Shown piece by piece: positions 1 to 10,633 of a DNA stretch of 64,000 nt. The stretch lies in assembly GCA_011947345.1 (NCBI GenBank), contig JAAVTG010000693.1, forward strand, positions 62,001-126,000, in the 5' to 3' direction. The translations under genes and the position numbers were made by a program. The number at the start of each line of letters is the position of its first letter. The stretch's first letter is position 1. The notes beneath the pieces are model-generated. The model had not been told where the DNA came from. It did not search any database and was given only the letters and a program-made list of their open reading frames with translations. Source of the DNA: Phytophthora quininea. Taxonomy: Eukaryota > Oomycota > Peronosporomycetes > Peronosporales > Peronosporaceae.

Positions 1-1
1 G

Positions 2-515
2 ATCACAGCCTTTGGTAGCAACTTCAAGCCGTGGGAGATTGTGTTCTTGCGCAAGGTGATCGAGGAGATCGTGGAGTCGTACGTATGCAAGACGTACACT
101 TCTACTTCTATGTCTGATGCATTTAATCACCGAGCTGCTGGTTGTTCTCGGCGTTGTTAGGGAGGAAGGCGCGCTGGAGGAGTCCGACTTGTTCAACCTG
201 CGCTTGAATACGACGATCAATGAAGTATCCGACCTCATCCGCAAGTTAGAGGCCGAAAAATGGCTAGCTGCTAGTGCTGTGCGCCTCCAAACGCGCAGTC
301 TTACTCTCGGACCAAGAGCGTATCTGGAGCTGATTGCTTTCCTGCGGGACTTGCAAGTCAAGAAATGCCCAATCTGTCAGTATGAGCTGTTGCAAGGAGC
401 CAAATGCAGGAATGACAACTGCGAAATTGTGGTGCATAACGGCTGCATTGACAAGTACGAGAACAGAGGAGTGCGCTACAAGTGCCCCACGTGCCAACAG
501 CCTGTGCGGCGGTGA
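2..515 (+). CDS. NSE1: NSE1, SMC5/6 complex RING-like subunit (5' partial)
   Basis: The 3' part of the Nse1 subunit of the SMC5/6 DNA-repair complex, a RING-like protein that binds Nse3 and supports ubiquitin ligase activity. Seen exons are 2-78 and 161-515, with an intron at 79-160 (GTACGT...TTAG); the junction keeps the frame (codon split TC|G). The first exon continues to the left of the window, so the start is missing. The C-terminus has the Nse1 signature: a winged-helix-like stretch, the linker with LTLGPRAYLEL, then a Cys/His RING variant beginning CPIC and ending CPTC, with the internal residues C, C, H and C in order. Family identity is firm from the order of domain and zinc ligands. 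The neighbour NDUFAF3 runs the opposite way, tail to tail. Confidence 0.85.
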
Positions 516-614
516 TCAACTTTTCACGGCAATGCAAGTGCATCGTACGACCCGAGTCTTTATTTTCGTGAAACAAGTTTTACGCCCCCTTGTGTTTCCA
601 CAGTCCTGGTCTGT

Positions 615-1405
615 TTAGTTGTTTTCTTCGGAGACGTTAGGAGCAGCGTCTGCGTCGTACGGTAGCAATGCAGCGGCCACTCTACGGTCCTCGGCATTGA
701 GGATATTGAAAGTTGCGCAGGCATTGACTGTGTCCAGATATTCCACCACGATGCCGTTCACCTTGAGCATCTCCTTGAGTTCCGGGTCCAAAGCGTGGCT
801 AATACGCTCTCCGCAACCCAGCACAAGGATCTCTGCAGCATATATGGAAGAGAAACAATGTCAGCACTGGGCTTCGCTCAATTCGACGAGGCTCACAACG
901 CACCGATCGGTGGATTGGCAACAGTGAAGACAGCGAGATTCTCACGCGTGATTTCCTCCATGCGCTGAGGCTTCCAAAGCTGCAACAACAATAAACACAG
1001 ACAGAAAACGCATTAAACCCATGCTGACATCGTCAATCAATGAACCTGATAGTACCATGGCGATCTCGGAAAACAATGCCACACCGCCACGCATGTTCTA
1101 CAGCAACATTTATTAGTCCGCTGTTTGTTACCAGTCCCTGAGCAACAAGTGACGTCGCAGCGTACCACGTCGTTGATAACGAAGCCTCCTTCGTCGTACT
1201 CGGTGATGGACACTTTGGCCGTGCCGTTGAGCATTTCCTATCAGCGGTTCGATAGTTAAAAGTGATACAGCGACGCAGGGCATGTGGCATTACTGCAAGT
1301 CACCTTGTGCATGTCGTGGCCGTAGTTAATCCACCGACGCGTTAGCCCGTTGGGGCGCGTTGCCGCGCGCAGAGTCCGTCGCAGCTCGAGCAAGGTGCGG
1401 CTCAT
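615..1405 (-). CDS. NDUFAF3: Complex I assembly factor NDUFAF3-like (DUF498/Mth938 fold)
   Basis: Small mitochondrial protein of the Mth938/DUF498 family that helps assemble respiratory complex I. I read five exons on the minus strand: 1405-1304, 1237-1166, 1097-1056, 979-904 and 832-615. All junctions are GT-AG and give 169 residues with no frame conflict. The joined protein shows the family landmarks: a mitochondrial-type N-terminus (basic, starting MSRTLLELRR), the core motif LWKPQRMEEIT, the central strand ILVLGCGER and the C-terminal DTVNACATFNILNAEDRRV. The length is close to animal NDUFAF3. Exon 3 is only 42 nt. Start to start it lies 71 bp from ADAT2, so the two probably share a divergent promoter. 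Alternative: a general Mth938-domain protein not devoted to complex I. Confidence 0.82.
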
Positions 1406-1476
1406 GTTTGTCGTTAAACTGTAACCCTCAAAGCGTAACCGTAGACATTTAACAAGCATTTTCAGTAATCCGGGCA

Positions 1477-2310
1477 ATGGACAACCATGAGCAGTTCATG
1501 CGCGAGGCACTGTTGGAGGTAACCAACACTGCTCAATGCATCCTTTTGGCGTTGTATACACATCTCCAGCTCGACAAGCAGACTGAGCCACTGTCCGTTG
1601 TTCTACAGGGCGAGAGAGCGTTGACTCGAGCTGAAGTGCCGGTGGGCTGCGTGTTCGTGTACAATGGCGAGATCATCGCTCGCGCGTCCAACCGCGTCAA
1701 CGAGCTGTACAATGTGAGCAATAGCAAAATATGGGTTAGTGCTACAGCAGATGCAGCTGACTCTGGTGAGTGTAAATGCAGGCCACGATGCACGCAGAAA
1801 TTGTAGCAATTGACGCCATCGCCACCAAATACGGTGATGAAGCTAGCAAGGTTTTATCCGAATGCACACTATACGTTACGTGTGAGCCCTGCATCATGTG
1901 CGCTGGTGCGCTCGCTCATGTGTTTATCAAACACGTATACTTTGGCTGCCACAACGACCGGTTTGGAGGATGCAGCTCCGTGCTCAGCCTACACGAACAA
2001 AGGTGAGTTTGATTGATATATTCGCGGTATCCGATCCATATCTAAACAAGTGCTATTGATTGAGCAGCGCTTTACAGAAGAGCAAGGTGCACCGTGGCTT
2101 CCCATGTGTCTCTGGAATCCTAAAAGACGAGGCGATCACGCTGTTGAAGAAGTTCTACACCAGCGAGAATCCACGAGGTACTGCTTTGATGCGGGAATTG
2201 TGCGTGCAAAGAGTACTAAATGCTTTCGTGCAGTGGAGGACTCCAAGAAGAAGCGAAAGAAGCGCGGTAACGGAGAAGAGGTTACGACAGCAATTGCGGA
2301 TAAAGCTTGA
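1477..2310 (+). CDS. ADAT2: tRNA-specific adenosine deaminase 2 (ADAT2/Tad2)
   Basis: Catalytic subunit of the heterodimeric enzyme that turns A34 into inosine in tRNA anticodons. Exons 1477-1518, 1609-1713, 1782-2002, 2068-2177 and 2234-2310 join in frame to 184 residues. The cytidine/deoxycytidylate deaminase motif is complete: HAEIVAID (zinc His plus the catalytic proton-shuttle Glu) and PCIMCAGAL (two zinc Cys). Upstream is the conserved VPVGCVFVYNGEIIA strand. The length and the lysine-rich tail (KKKRKK) fit eukaryotic ADAT2 better than ADAT3, which lacks the Glu. The stop codon lies 17 bp from the stop codon of TRM7 on the other strand, so the 3' UTRs must overlap. Confidence 0.9.
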
Positions 2311-2327
2311 CAGGATAGATATGGACT

Positions 2328-3295
2328 CTATTTCAAGTTCATTTGCTTCTTAAGCGCATTAGCGTACGGCGGGTTGATAGGCTTCTGCAAAGGCTCCTGG
2401 TGCACATATTTCGCGGCGTCTTGAGCAGCGTTTCCATCCACCTCATCAAGCGGATAGGATTGATCAGCGTCGTAGCCGAAGACATCCCCAGCACCCATGA
2501 ACACTACGTCGACGCAAATTCCACGCTCTGCCGATACCTTGCTTGTGTACCATTCGTCTTCATCTCCATCCTCCGCGTCCTCCGCATACCGCAAGTCTAA
2601 CAAGTTTCGCTCCATATCCGGAACGTAGTTCTTGGGCAGTCGAAAGTTCTGGCACACCACGAACGACTCGAAGCTCGAGTTGCGACTGGTCTTGGGCTTG
2701 GCACACGTCACCTTGCTGAAGAACCGCTGCAGCTGCGCGTACAACAGCGACACCTCCTTGCCTCGGAAGATTTTTGCGACAAAAGTGCCGCCGTCCTCCA
2801 AGATCTGCAGGCTGATGTTGAGTCCAGCAAGCACAAGCTGTGCCTGCAGATACTCGTCCAAGTCGTGCAGTCCCAGGACATCGGGAGCACCGTCGCTCAC
2901 CACGACCTGGGCCTTCTGGCCATGGAACTGCGCGACGATCTCGTCCGCCGTCCGCTTGTGCGTGATGTCACCTTGCAGCTGCACGACGCCGTCCAGCGGC
3001 GCCATCTCCATGAGGTCTACAGCGATGATGGTGCTGCCTGGCGCTACCCGCTCAGCGATCACCTGGCTCCAGCCACCGGGGGCCGCGCATAAGTCCACGA
3101 TGCGAGTGGCTCCTTGCAGTAGCTGGAACTTGTCGTCCAGCTGCAGCAGCTTGAAGGCGGAGCGCGCGCGGTAGCCCTGCTGCTTGGCGATGCGGTAGTA
3201 GATGTCCTGCAGTGTGGGTACAGCCTTAGTGCGTTGTGGATACCATGCGCAGACGAAGAGCGACGTACACGTTTGTCCTTGGACGTCTTGCCCAT
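2328..3295 (-). CDS. TRM7: tRNA 2'-O-methyltransferase TRM7/FTSJ1
   Basis: FtsJ-family enzyme that methylates the 2'-OH of nucleotides 32 and 34 in tRNA anticodon loops. Two exons, 3295-3269 and 3206-2328, give 301 residues. The tiny first exon codes MGKTSKDKR, the classic Trm7 N-terminus, and joins directly to DIYYRIAKQQGYRARSAFKL. SAM-binding motif DLCAAPGGWSQ lies at about residue 47. The catalytic K-D-K-E residues are present in SAFKL, VVSDGAPD, FVAKIF and NSSFESF. The C-terminal 60 residues are acidic and specific to this lineage. The first-exon split explains why a longer open frame running to 3344 should not be used. The gene is convergent with ADAT2 and divergent from the coiled-coil gene at 3446. 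Confidence 0.92.
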
Positions 3296-3445
3296 GATGA
3301 CGCTGGATGGCTCGTAATGGGTAGGTGCCCGGATGTGTACACAATTGTACGATCTTCCGACATGTGGCAGTAGCACGTGTCCAGAAAAGTGCCAGTCAAA
3401 CACCACAGTCGAAGCCAAAAATGCTGGCATCAACTTGCGTCGCAG

Positions 3446-4717
3446 ATGGATTCTTCTCGTCATCCGGCCACTTTGCCATTCCTGCGCTCGATGAGCTATC
3501 CGCACACCAACTTTTACGCCAACAGCGGGGACTACAACTGGTACCCCAACTCCTACCCGGCGCCGCCTCCTTACAGTCAACTTTTCGGCCAGCCAGAGCC
3601 GCACCAAATCCCGTTCGCAGTGCCCATCGACGCCTCCGTCCCAATGGGCCCTCCGTCGCGAGACTCGCTCGACTACTCGCGCCCGCAGACGTGGCGCAAC
3701 ATGCCGCAGCGGCAGAACAGCGTCGAGGTCGGCGGCAGCTCGCCGCCTAGCGCCAAGGTCGAGCCCCGAGCCGCGCGCTCGTCCAGTAACGCCAGCAGCG
3801 CCAGCGTGGACAGCGTGACGCCACCGCCGACCTACAGTGACGCAGCTATGGCGGCCAACGCGTCGGTCGCAGCCGCTGCCATGCCCCCAGCGCCAAGCTA
3901 CAGCAGCGAGCGGGGCAGCGTGACCAGCGCCACCTCCAGCGCAACGAGGAGCAGCGTCGACGCCGCCGTAGAGACCATGTGGGAGGCCCGACGCGCTCGG
4001 GAGCAAGCAGAGGAGGAAGCGGACCAGAAACTCATCGACGCCGTCTGCAAGGCGTCGCTGGCCGAGTACAACGACCGGGAACGTGCGATGAAAATCTATG
4101 AGAGCGAGACGTCGCAGAGGACGCTGGAGCACCAGACATCATCGATCGCCCTGCAACAGGCCAAGACCGACGCAGAGCAGCGCAAACGCGCCGCCATGCA
4201 AACTGTAATTGAAAGCAAAACGCGCGCCAAGCAGATGAGCGAGAGAGCGCGCGAGGCAACGTCGATGTATGAACAGAAGAATGCCGAGCGACTGTCGAAA
4301 CAAGCTGAGCTCGAGGCGTTGAAGTTCCGCGAAGGCCAGGAGGCAGAGCTGCGTGCCGTGCAGCTTAGGAAAGAGGAGGCTGTGCGCAAACGCTCCGAAG
4401 CAGAGCAGAAGGCGCGTGAGGCTCGCGAGAAGGCTGAAGCCATGCGACGCCAGGCCTTCCAAGCTGCTTCCAAGGTGCGCGCTAATTCGCGACGTCAGAT
4501 TGAAACCCAGTTAGGCCAAGAAGAGGCGCAGCGCCAACGTGAGTTGCAACGCAAGCTGGACGAGATTGAACGCAGCAAGGCTCTTGCGCATGAGCGAAAG
4601 GAAGCGGCGGCTAAGAAGGCCGAAGAGGCGAGACGTCGAGCCGAAGAGCTTCGAGCGAAGGCCGAACAAGCTCGGCTCGGGTTGAAACCTGCTTCAGCTC
4701 CGACGTCGTCAGCATGA
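3446..4717 (+). CDS. Proline-rich coiled-coil protein of unknown function
   Basis: I do not recognise a family. The uninterrupted reading frame codes about 423 residues from the ATG at 3446 (the frame is open from 3377, and an ATG at 3494 is also possible). The first ~80 residues are rich in Pro, Tyr and Asn (for example YPAPPPYSQLFGQ), the next ~100 are Ser/Ala/Pro-rich, and from about residue 170 to the end there is an unbroken, highly charged helix made of repeated A/E/K/R blocks such as KAREAREKAEAMRRQA. This is typical of a long coiled coil. There is no signal peptide or membrane span. Codon use looks like the neighbours. A role in the cytoskeleton or in vesicle tethering is only a guess from the shape. 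Confidence 0.7.
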   Translation: MDSSRHPATLPFLRSMSYPHTNFYANSGDYNWYPNSYPAPPPYSQLFGQPEPHQIPFAVPIDASVPMGPPSRDSLDYSRPQTWRNMPQRQNSVEVGGSSPPSAKVEPRAARSSSNASSASVDSVTPPPTYSDAAMAANASVAAAAMPPAPSYSSERGSVTSATSSATRSSVDAAVETMWEARRAREQAEEEADQKLIDAVCKASLAEYNDRERAMKIYESETSQRTLEHQTSSIALQQAKTDAEQRKRAAMQTVIESKTRAKQMSERAREATSMYEQKNAERLSKQAELEALKFREGQEAELRAVQLRKEEAVRKRSEAEQKAREAREKAEAMRRQAFQAASKVRANSRRQIETQLGQEEAQRQRELQRKLDEIERSKALAHERKEAAAKKAEEARRRAEELRAKAEQARLGLKPASAPTSSA

Positions 4718-4800
4718 TGGCGAGGCACGTCCTCCAGTATATATTGGCAAATGCAAGCAACAAATACACAGGCTGCCTTGAAAAAAATACTTAGATTAAT

Positions 4801-6208
4801 TTAGTTGACGAGCAATCGTTGCGCGTCGACCTCATTCTCCAAGCTGGAGTTGTGCGTGGGTGAGGACGGACGGCGCTTAACAACATCTTCCATGCTCGCA
4901 CTCGAGCTGTACGTGCCATCGGAGCCGCTTTCGGTGCAGCGACAGGAGAGAGAGCGGCAGCGGATATCGTCATTCTGCTCCCCTTGTGCTTCGTGCACAG
5001 CCAGTCTTCCTTCACATCGGCAATACTGGCGACTTCCTTCTCGTCTGAGACATCGGAGTCATCTTCAGGAGAAGCCTCGGCGTCCTGGAACCAGCCATAG
5101 GACAGCAAGTCCGAGATCGTGGGACGCATGAGGGCATCGCTGACAAGTACTGCCTTCAACAGCCCCTTGACCTTGTTCGATAGGTACTCGGGGTAGTTAA
5201 TGCGATTGCGCGAGACATCTCGCCGCAGCCGCTGGAAGTCCGAGTCGTCGAAAGGCGCACAGCCTGTGAGAAGTGCAAAAATGAGAATGCCGACGCTCCA
5301 CACATCAGCAGGGCCTCCAAGAAAACCGTTGCGAGCGTTCGCGGCCGTCGTGTGGAGCAGCAAGATCTCGGGAGCGCAGTAGAGTGGCGTTCCACACACA
5401 GTCTTGAGCGGCTGCTCCGGATAGGCAACCACCTCGGACAGACCAAAGTCAATGAGTTTCACTTTGAAGTCTTTAGTGATCATCACATTCTCCAGCTTCA
5501 GGTCGCGGTGGAAGAGTTTGCGGCTGTGGCAGTATTCCAAAGCAGAAAGCAGTTGCTTGAAGACTCCGGCGGCCTGGTCTTCCGGCATCTTGCCATTTGC
5601 CAACAAGTGTTCCAGCAGGTCGGAGCCTTCCACAAGTTCGTGGACGATGCAGATGCGGTGCGACGTCTCATAGGCGCCCATAAACTTGATGATGTTGGGG
5701 TGGTGCAGCGACTTTGAGATCTCCAGCTCCGAGACGATCTTGAGCAGGCGGCGACGCGGTGCACAGCCTTCTCTGGCACGTAGTTACCGTCCGCCACCAT
5801 GGAGCGTCTGGCCTCCACCATGGCCGCCTTGTCGAAGACCTTGACCGAGACTTTCTCGCCCGTCTCGTTGTCCACCGCCTCATAGACCTGGGAGGTGGCG
5901 CCGGTGCCCAACAAGCGACCAAACGTGAGCTGTAATAAACAATCATGATCGTCAGTTCCTGTCCATCTGCTGCTACCCCAATCTCAAAATGCACGTACGC
6001 GTTGCTCCAGCTCCCGCTCGGAGATCTCGTCCCCAATGATGCCGCGCAGACGGTCGTAGATCGACAGTCTCGTGGTTTTCTTGTGTACCGCAGGGCGGTG
6101 GACCGTTGGCGCGTGCACTTTGGCGGACATTTTGGGGGATGCGCACCGGGTGTCCAAGCACCAGAGGGTCGAGTAGTCGCCGAGCAGCGAATTCAAGAGT
6201 GATGCCAT
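4801..6208 (-). CDS. Ser/Thr protein kinase, CAMK/SNF1-like
   Basis: A protein kinase with all key motifs: glycine loop GTGATSQV, VAIK-type Lys in VSVKVFDK, HRDLKLENV catalytic loop, DFG in LIDFGLSE, and APE in YCAPEI. Exon 1 is 6208-5999 (70 residues, unique N-terminus) and exon 2 starts at 5929. Two frame changes follow, near 5739-5779 and 4975-5015. Each can be read either as a 41-nt GT-AG intron or as one missing base. With introns the protein is 418 residues. The last ~58 residues, ending VDAQRLLVN at 4801, read better in the shifted frame than in the frame that runs on to 4791. The subfamily is uncertain: CAMK-like from the catalytic loop and T-loop, with no recognisable regulatory domain. 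Confidence 0.8.
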
Positions 6209-7259
6209 GCTGCGCGGGCGCGGCGTTGTTCAATTCAGTTCGCGCGAGACCTCCGCAGGCGTTATTTTCGCTCGTCGGAGTCCTATGCGACGATGCAGCG
6301 AGCGACGCGCTTACCCTCCAGGCTGCAAGTCCGGAAATGAGACCGATCGACTCGAACGACACTGGATCCGACCGCTATTTATAACCAATGGACGTGACGC
6401 ACAGCGCGCATAGATGGGACGCGCCAGAGTCGAGGATGAGCCAGTCGAGGCTCTGTATGCTGGACAGCAAGTAGACATGATTTCAGCCAATCACAGCGCA
6501 CGGTGTGGACCACAATAAGGGAGACCTGGACTCAGCTCAAGTTCAGCCTTTTCATCAAAGCGTTTTGTCGGCGACACCACGAGAAAATGTTGCGAGGCCC
6601 CGCTTTCGCGTCGTCGGCGTGGGAGTGTCGCGACGCCCATTAGCAGCCATGCCACGACGCTGTAAGACGCAGCACGCGGATATGCATATACTGTATCAGC
6701 AGCGCGAGTGTCGAGGCTCGCCCGATCTCTGCGGTGCACGGTGTCATCACTCGTCTTGCAACCGTCTGTCATGGTGCTGTGAGAGACCGTTGTCAACGGT
6801 CAATTTGGCCAGGTTCTTTTTTTTGGACGGGTGGTTGCCGTGCGTCGTCCCGCAGCCGAACTGAGCAGCGGCAAAGTATTCGCAGCGCTGGCGTGCTGCG
6901 TGCCTTCCAAGATAGACACGGGCTTGATCTGATTCTGTTGTTGCCGTTGGTGCAATGCGCGCCGGAATGTTTGCTGTCGGCGAAGCAATTAGCAAATAAC
7001 GATGACTCGGAGGCTACTATCGAGGCCAGCCTCGTCAAAAACGAGTATATGCGTAATTTAATGTACTTTTAGACGAATCATAGCTTTTCATTTCATTTTC
7101 AGCGAATCGCAGCAGCCAATAGTCATGGATACACCTGTAATTACGCCAGTCCGACCAGCCACAGGCGTGATTTCTGTATAGATTAATGCCGCAGCGATTA
7201 ACACACGACCAGACTGAACATACCTGGACGACGACAACGACGGCGCTCTCTCGCTCGCG
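6209..7259. other. Intergenic region between two divergent genes
   Basis: About 1.05 kb between the kinase (leftward) and the CdsA gene (rightward). Several short open frames exist on both strands, but none has a recognisable domain, and none joins to another through good splice sites. I see no tRNA or repeat. It most likely holds the two 5' leaders and promoters. Confidence 0.5.
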
Positions 7260-8982
7260 ATGGCGGAGGCCCCGGCGCCGTCCCCGTGGCCAGGACGCTG
7301 CTCCGCGCCGAGAGCTTCGGACGACTGCCCATGATGCCCATGACACCACGCTCACCGGGCTCGCCCTCGGACTTCTTCTACCACACGGCCAACTCCAACA
7401 TCGTGGTGCTGGCGTCGCCCTCCCGATGGAATCCGCTGAAGCCTCCTCGCCATCCTGTCCCACTGCTCCTCCCGTTGAACGGCACGGGGTTTGTGCCACC
7501 GGTAGACGCTGGCTGCAGATGAACGTCGTGCAGCGCATTCTGTCGGCGCTCGTCCTAGTGCCGCTCATCACCGTCTTCCTGTGGCTTTCGCCCGCGTTCG
7601 CCACCGCCACCTTCTGCACCTTCGTCACCAGCATCTGCTCGTACGAGTACGCGTGGCTGCAGCACCGCATCTACCTACGCGTTATGACCAAGCTGCACGC
7701 TTGCGAACCAGAGCTGCTGCGGCAAGACGCGCCAAACAGAGTGTCGCGCAACCGGGGCAGTGTGAACGACGATAGACAGCAATCCTACAGCTACGACCGA
7801 AGTACTCGCAGTGAAAGCGGCACCGACGCAGATCAAGTCAGCAGTGTGCTGGCAGAAGACATGGCGTACAGTACAATCGAGCGCACGGCTGCGAGTAGCA
7901 GTGGAGATACCGCCCAGTCGTCACCGTTGTCGCCGCCGCTGCCTCCACGAGCGTCCGTTGTGGTACCTCAGATGCAGGAGGATGCACACAACGCCATTCC
8001 CAGCCATGATAGCAACGTCGGCAACGATGATTATCTTCATGACCCCAGCTTTGCGAGGTGCGCAGTCTCGGGTATCGCCGACAGATCCTTTAATGGCAAC
8101 GTCTGGCTGGCTGCTGTCGTGCTGTCTGCGATGAGTACTGTCGTGACCACGATCGTATTTCTGACCTACGTGGAGTACATTCCCGAGCTCCAAGAGAAGC
8201 AATTGTACAAGCTCCGATGGTTTTACGCGATTGCGACGGACTTTGTTTCAGGGCTCAGCGCATTCCTTACGCCAAACTGGAAGTATGCGTTCATTTGCTT
8301 GGTGGAGAAGGTGGTGTTCACACTGCTGACGATGCATTCAACAGCGTGTCCAATCAACCGCTTTCGATGCGGCGTCTCATTGGAACCGGCGCAGGTGTTC
8401 CTCTCGGGTATGGTGATTATCGTCTTCTTCCGATTGCAGACTCGCAAATCGGGGCCTTCGACATTCCTACACATCGCACTGGACATGCTCGGCTACTTGT
8501 ACATTATCGGCAGTCTCTCGGTGATAGTTGCATTCGTAGACGACGAGCGACTTGAAGCTTACCGCAAGTTGCTAATTGTCCTGCTGTACGTCGTGTGGGC
8601 ATCGGATACTGGTGCGTATCTGACAGGGAAGGTGCTAGAGCGGATCCACTACAGCTACTATAATCCGCTTGCAGCTCACCTGTCCAAGAACAAGGACTAT
8701 GAAGGTACACTGGGGGCGATCCTGTTTGGAATCGCGGCCATGTTCATTTCGTCGGACTTGCTCAATGTTCCAGGATCTGCAATAGCGCAGATTGGATTCA
8801 CGGTTTTGGCGGTAATTGTTGGTCGTCTTGGCGACCTGTTTGAGAGCTTACTGAAGCGTGCTGCTGGTGTCAAGGATTCTGGAAAGTTGATTCCTGGTCA
8901 CGGCGGCGTGTTAGATCGCATTGACGCTCTCATGTTTGCGTCGTTAGTGTTCGCGCGGTACTATGCCTCTATCGTGATGTGA
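7260..8982 (+). CDS. Phosphatidate cytidylyltransferase, bacterial CdsA type
   Basis: CTP:phosphatidate cytidylyltransferase makes CDP-diacylglycerol, the precursor of phosphoinositides and cardiolipin. The C-terminus carries the full CDP-DAG synthase signature, SLLKRAAGVKDSGKLIPGHG followed by GVLDRID, and the ASDTGAY and GRLGD motifs of the bacterial/plastid-type family. Several hydrophobic helices are visible (for example 7540-7640, 8100-8180, 8480-8600). A low-complexity insert of about 130 residues (7700-8080) separates the first helix from the core. The start at ATG 7260 has a good context but needs one base restored at CCCC 7270-7273 and one at GGGG 7486-7489. With both, the length is 574 residues and divisible by three. 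A shorter start at ATG 7519 is possible. Confidence 0.85.
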
Positions 8983-9093
8983 CGACACGTCTCTCTGAAG
9001 CAGAGCGCACAGAGAGTTTGATTTTTGACTAGAAGGAAGAAACCACGTGCCATGGTATTATTGTTGCTTTCTTTCGGCGCGAGGTGACTTCAT

Positions 9094-9834
9094 CTACGGC
9101 CAGGCGTATAGCAGCTCGTTAGCAGCCTTTCGCGCAGCAAGCGGCCCATTCAGCAGCTGGATCAGCGTCAGAGCAAACTTCAGCACTGTGCCAGAGCCCT
9201 GGCTCGTCACGCAATGATGGTCCACCACGACATCTTCGTCCACATATTCTTGGGTCATTTCACGTTCGAAAGCTGCGGTGCAAGTCGCGCGACCACCAAG
9301 TAATCCATGGGAGCGTAACACAACGGCAGGTGCCGATGAACTTGCGGCAAACAAACGTCCATCTTGCTTTTGCCACAACAACATCTTAATCACAAGATCG
9401 GAGTCACGGACATGGCTCACTCCACTTCCCTATTCAGCACGATACCAGATCAGAGTCCACACTCTATCAGCGATATCAATTCAGCTACGTACTCCTGGAA
9501 CAACGATCAGATCGTAGGTGTCGAAGCTGCACTCCTCGATACTCTTCTCAGCCTGGATACGCAAGCCAAAGCTCCCGGTGACGATGTTTCTCTTGGGTTT
9601 CCCTACCGCCCCAAGTGTAACGTGAAGATCTCCACGAGCCAGAGCGTCGGATAGCGCTAGTACTTCTAGCTCGTCACTGCCATCTGCTACGACAATCAAA
9701 ACGCGAGGCTTCACATGAGGCAGCACGGGCTCACCAAGGTTGTCATCCTCGATATCCGCGATGTTCGTGTAGTCGGAGATTCCGCCAGCCATCATCTTGC
9801 CTTTTGGAGACCAACTCTGATGTGCGCCAGGCAA
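9094..9834 (-). CDS. DJ-1/PfpI family protein, copy A (nucleophile Cys replaced)
   Basis: A DJ-1/ThiJ-fold protein. Exons 9834-9493 and 9429-9094 join in frame at VVPG|GSGV to give 225 residues; the first ~40 residues precede the domain and the real start could be the Met at 9795. Domain landmarks are the first strand VLIVVADGSDELEV (with the conserved Glu of the active site), the DLIVVPG loop and the C-terminal HHCVTSQGSGT. At the nucleophile elbow the sequence is LFAASSSAPAVVL, where human DJ-1 has AAICAGP, so the active-site Cys (Cys106 in human) is a Ser. The His that follows in other members is also absent. The gene is head to head with a second DJ-1 copy at 9969. Confidence 0.8.
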
Positions 9835-9968
9835 TTGAAGACGTTAGGAAATACTATGTGGGACGGGCCGTAAAGAAGCACTTGTCTTCAAGCCACAAAG
9901 ATTGTGAGGTCGCGATAAGAATGGCTCAGCTTGTGCTTGCGCTTCACAAAATCGTTAGCCCGAAGCCT

Positions 9969-10599
9969 ATGGCGCTTGTTCCTGTGGTACGAATGAATTT
10001 ATTTCGCAGTCTTCCTTCCGCAGCAGTACTGATTGTACGCGTGAAACTAGACCGATGGCAGCGAGGAGATCGAGGTGGCAGCACTTTGTGAATTGTTAGC
10101 TCGCGCCGGTGTTCGCGTGACAGTTGCTGTGGTTGGTGGACACTTGAACCATATCGTAAAGCTCGCCAAGGGGACGGACATCCAAGCCGATAAACCGATC
10201 GAATTCTGTGTGAATGACGACTACGACGTGATTGCAGTTCCGGGTGGACCTGGGGCCAAAGCTTTGGGCGCTTGTCGGACACTAGCGATACTTTTAAAGG
10301 AGCAGAAGGCGGCTGGAAAGCTGTATGCAGCCGTCGGCGAGGCGGTTTGCGATGTCCTCTATCACAACGCGATAGTGGAGGGGCCCATGGCGGGACATCC
10401 AGCAGATCAAGTGACGCTTGGCGACCTTAACTCCGATGAGAAGGTTGTGGTTTCGGGTAATTGTGTCACGAGTCGAGGCCCAGGAACTGCCATCGCCTTG
10501 GGAATCACGCTGGTGCAGCTGCTTCGGGGTGAGAAAGTTGCTCGTGACATCGCTCAAGATATCTCGATCAAAGAAATCACGGATGAAGATGCCGACTGA
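9969..10599 (+). CDS. DJ-1/PfpI family protein, copy B (nucleophile Cys replaced)
   Basis: Second DJ-1-fold protein. Exons 9969-9986 and 10051-10599 (intron GTACGA...CTAG) give 188 residues, almost exactly the length of human DJ-1 (189). I chose ATG 9969 because MALVPV|TDGSEEIEV starts right at the first strand of the fold; an open frame extends upstream to 9804 but overlaps the opposite gene's start. The conserved Glu is in DGSEEIEV, the VPGG loop is present, and the C-terminal VTSRGPGTA matches the family closely. The nucleophile elbow reads YAAVGEAVCDVL: Gly sits where Cys106 should be, with another Cys four residues later. A redox or glyoxalase role that needs Cys106 is therefore doubtful. 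Confidence 0.85.
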
Positions 10600-10633
10600 G
10601 CAGGGTGATCAAACCAGGATAGCCATTGTCTTA

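Noticed and set aside
3059..4132. Long minus-strand open frame (357 codons)
   Set aside because: It is antisense to the proline-rich coiled-coil gene, Arg/Val-rich in the way of GC-rich shadow frames, and only its last part overlaps the true first exon of TRM7.
7186..7518. Upstream in-frame extension of the CdsA gene from ATG 7186
   Set aside because: The residues are Arg/Thr-rich and unnatural; another frame in the same stretch (GRLPMMPMTPRSPGSPSDFF) is better and joins after restoring single bases.
9804..9968. N-terminal extension of DJ-1 copy B from ATG 9804
   Set aside because: It overlaps the first exon of the opposite DJ-1 gene; starting at ATG 9969 gives the standard DJ-1 length.
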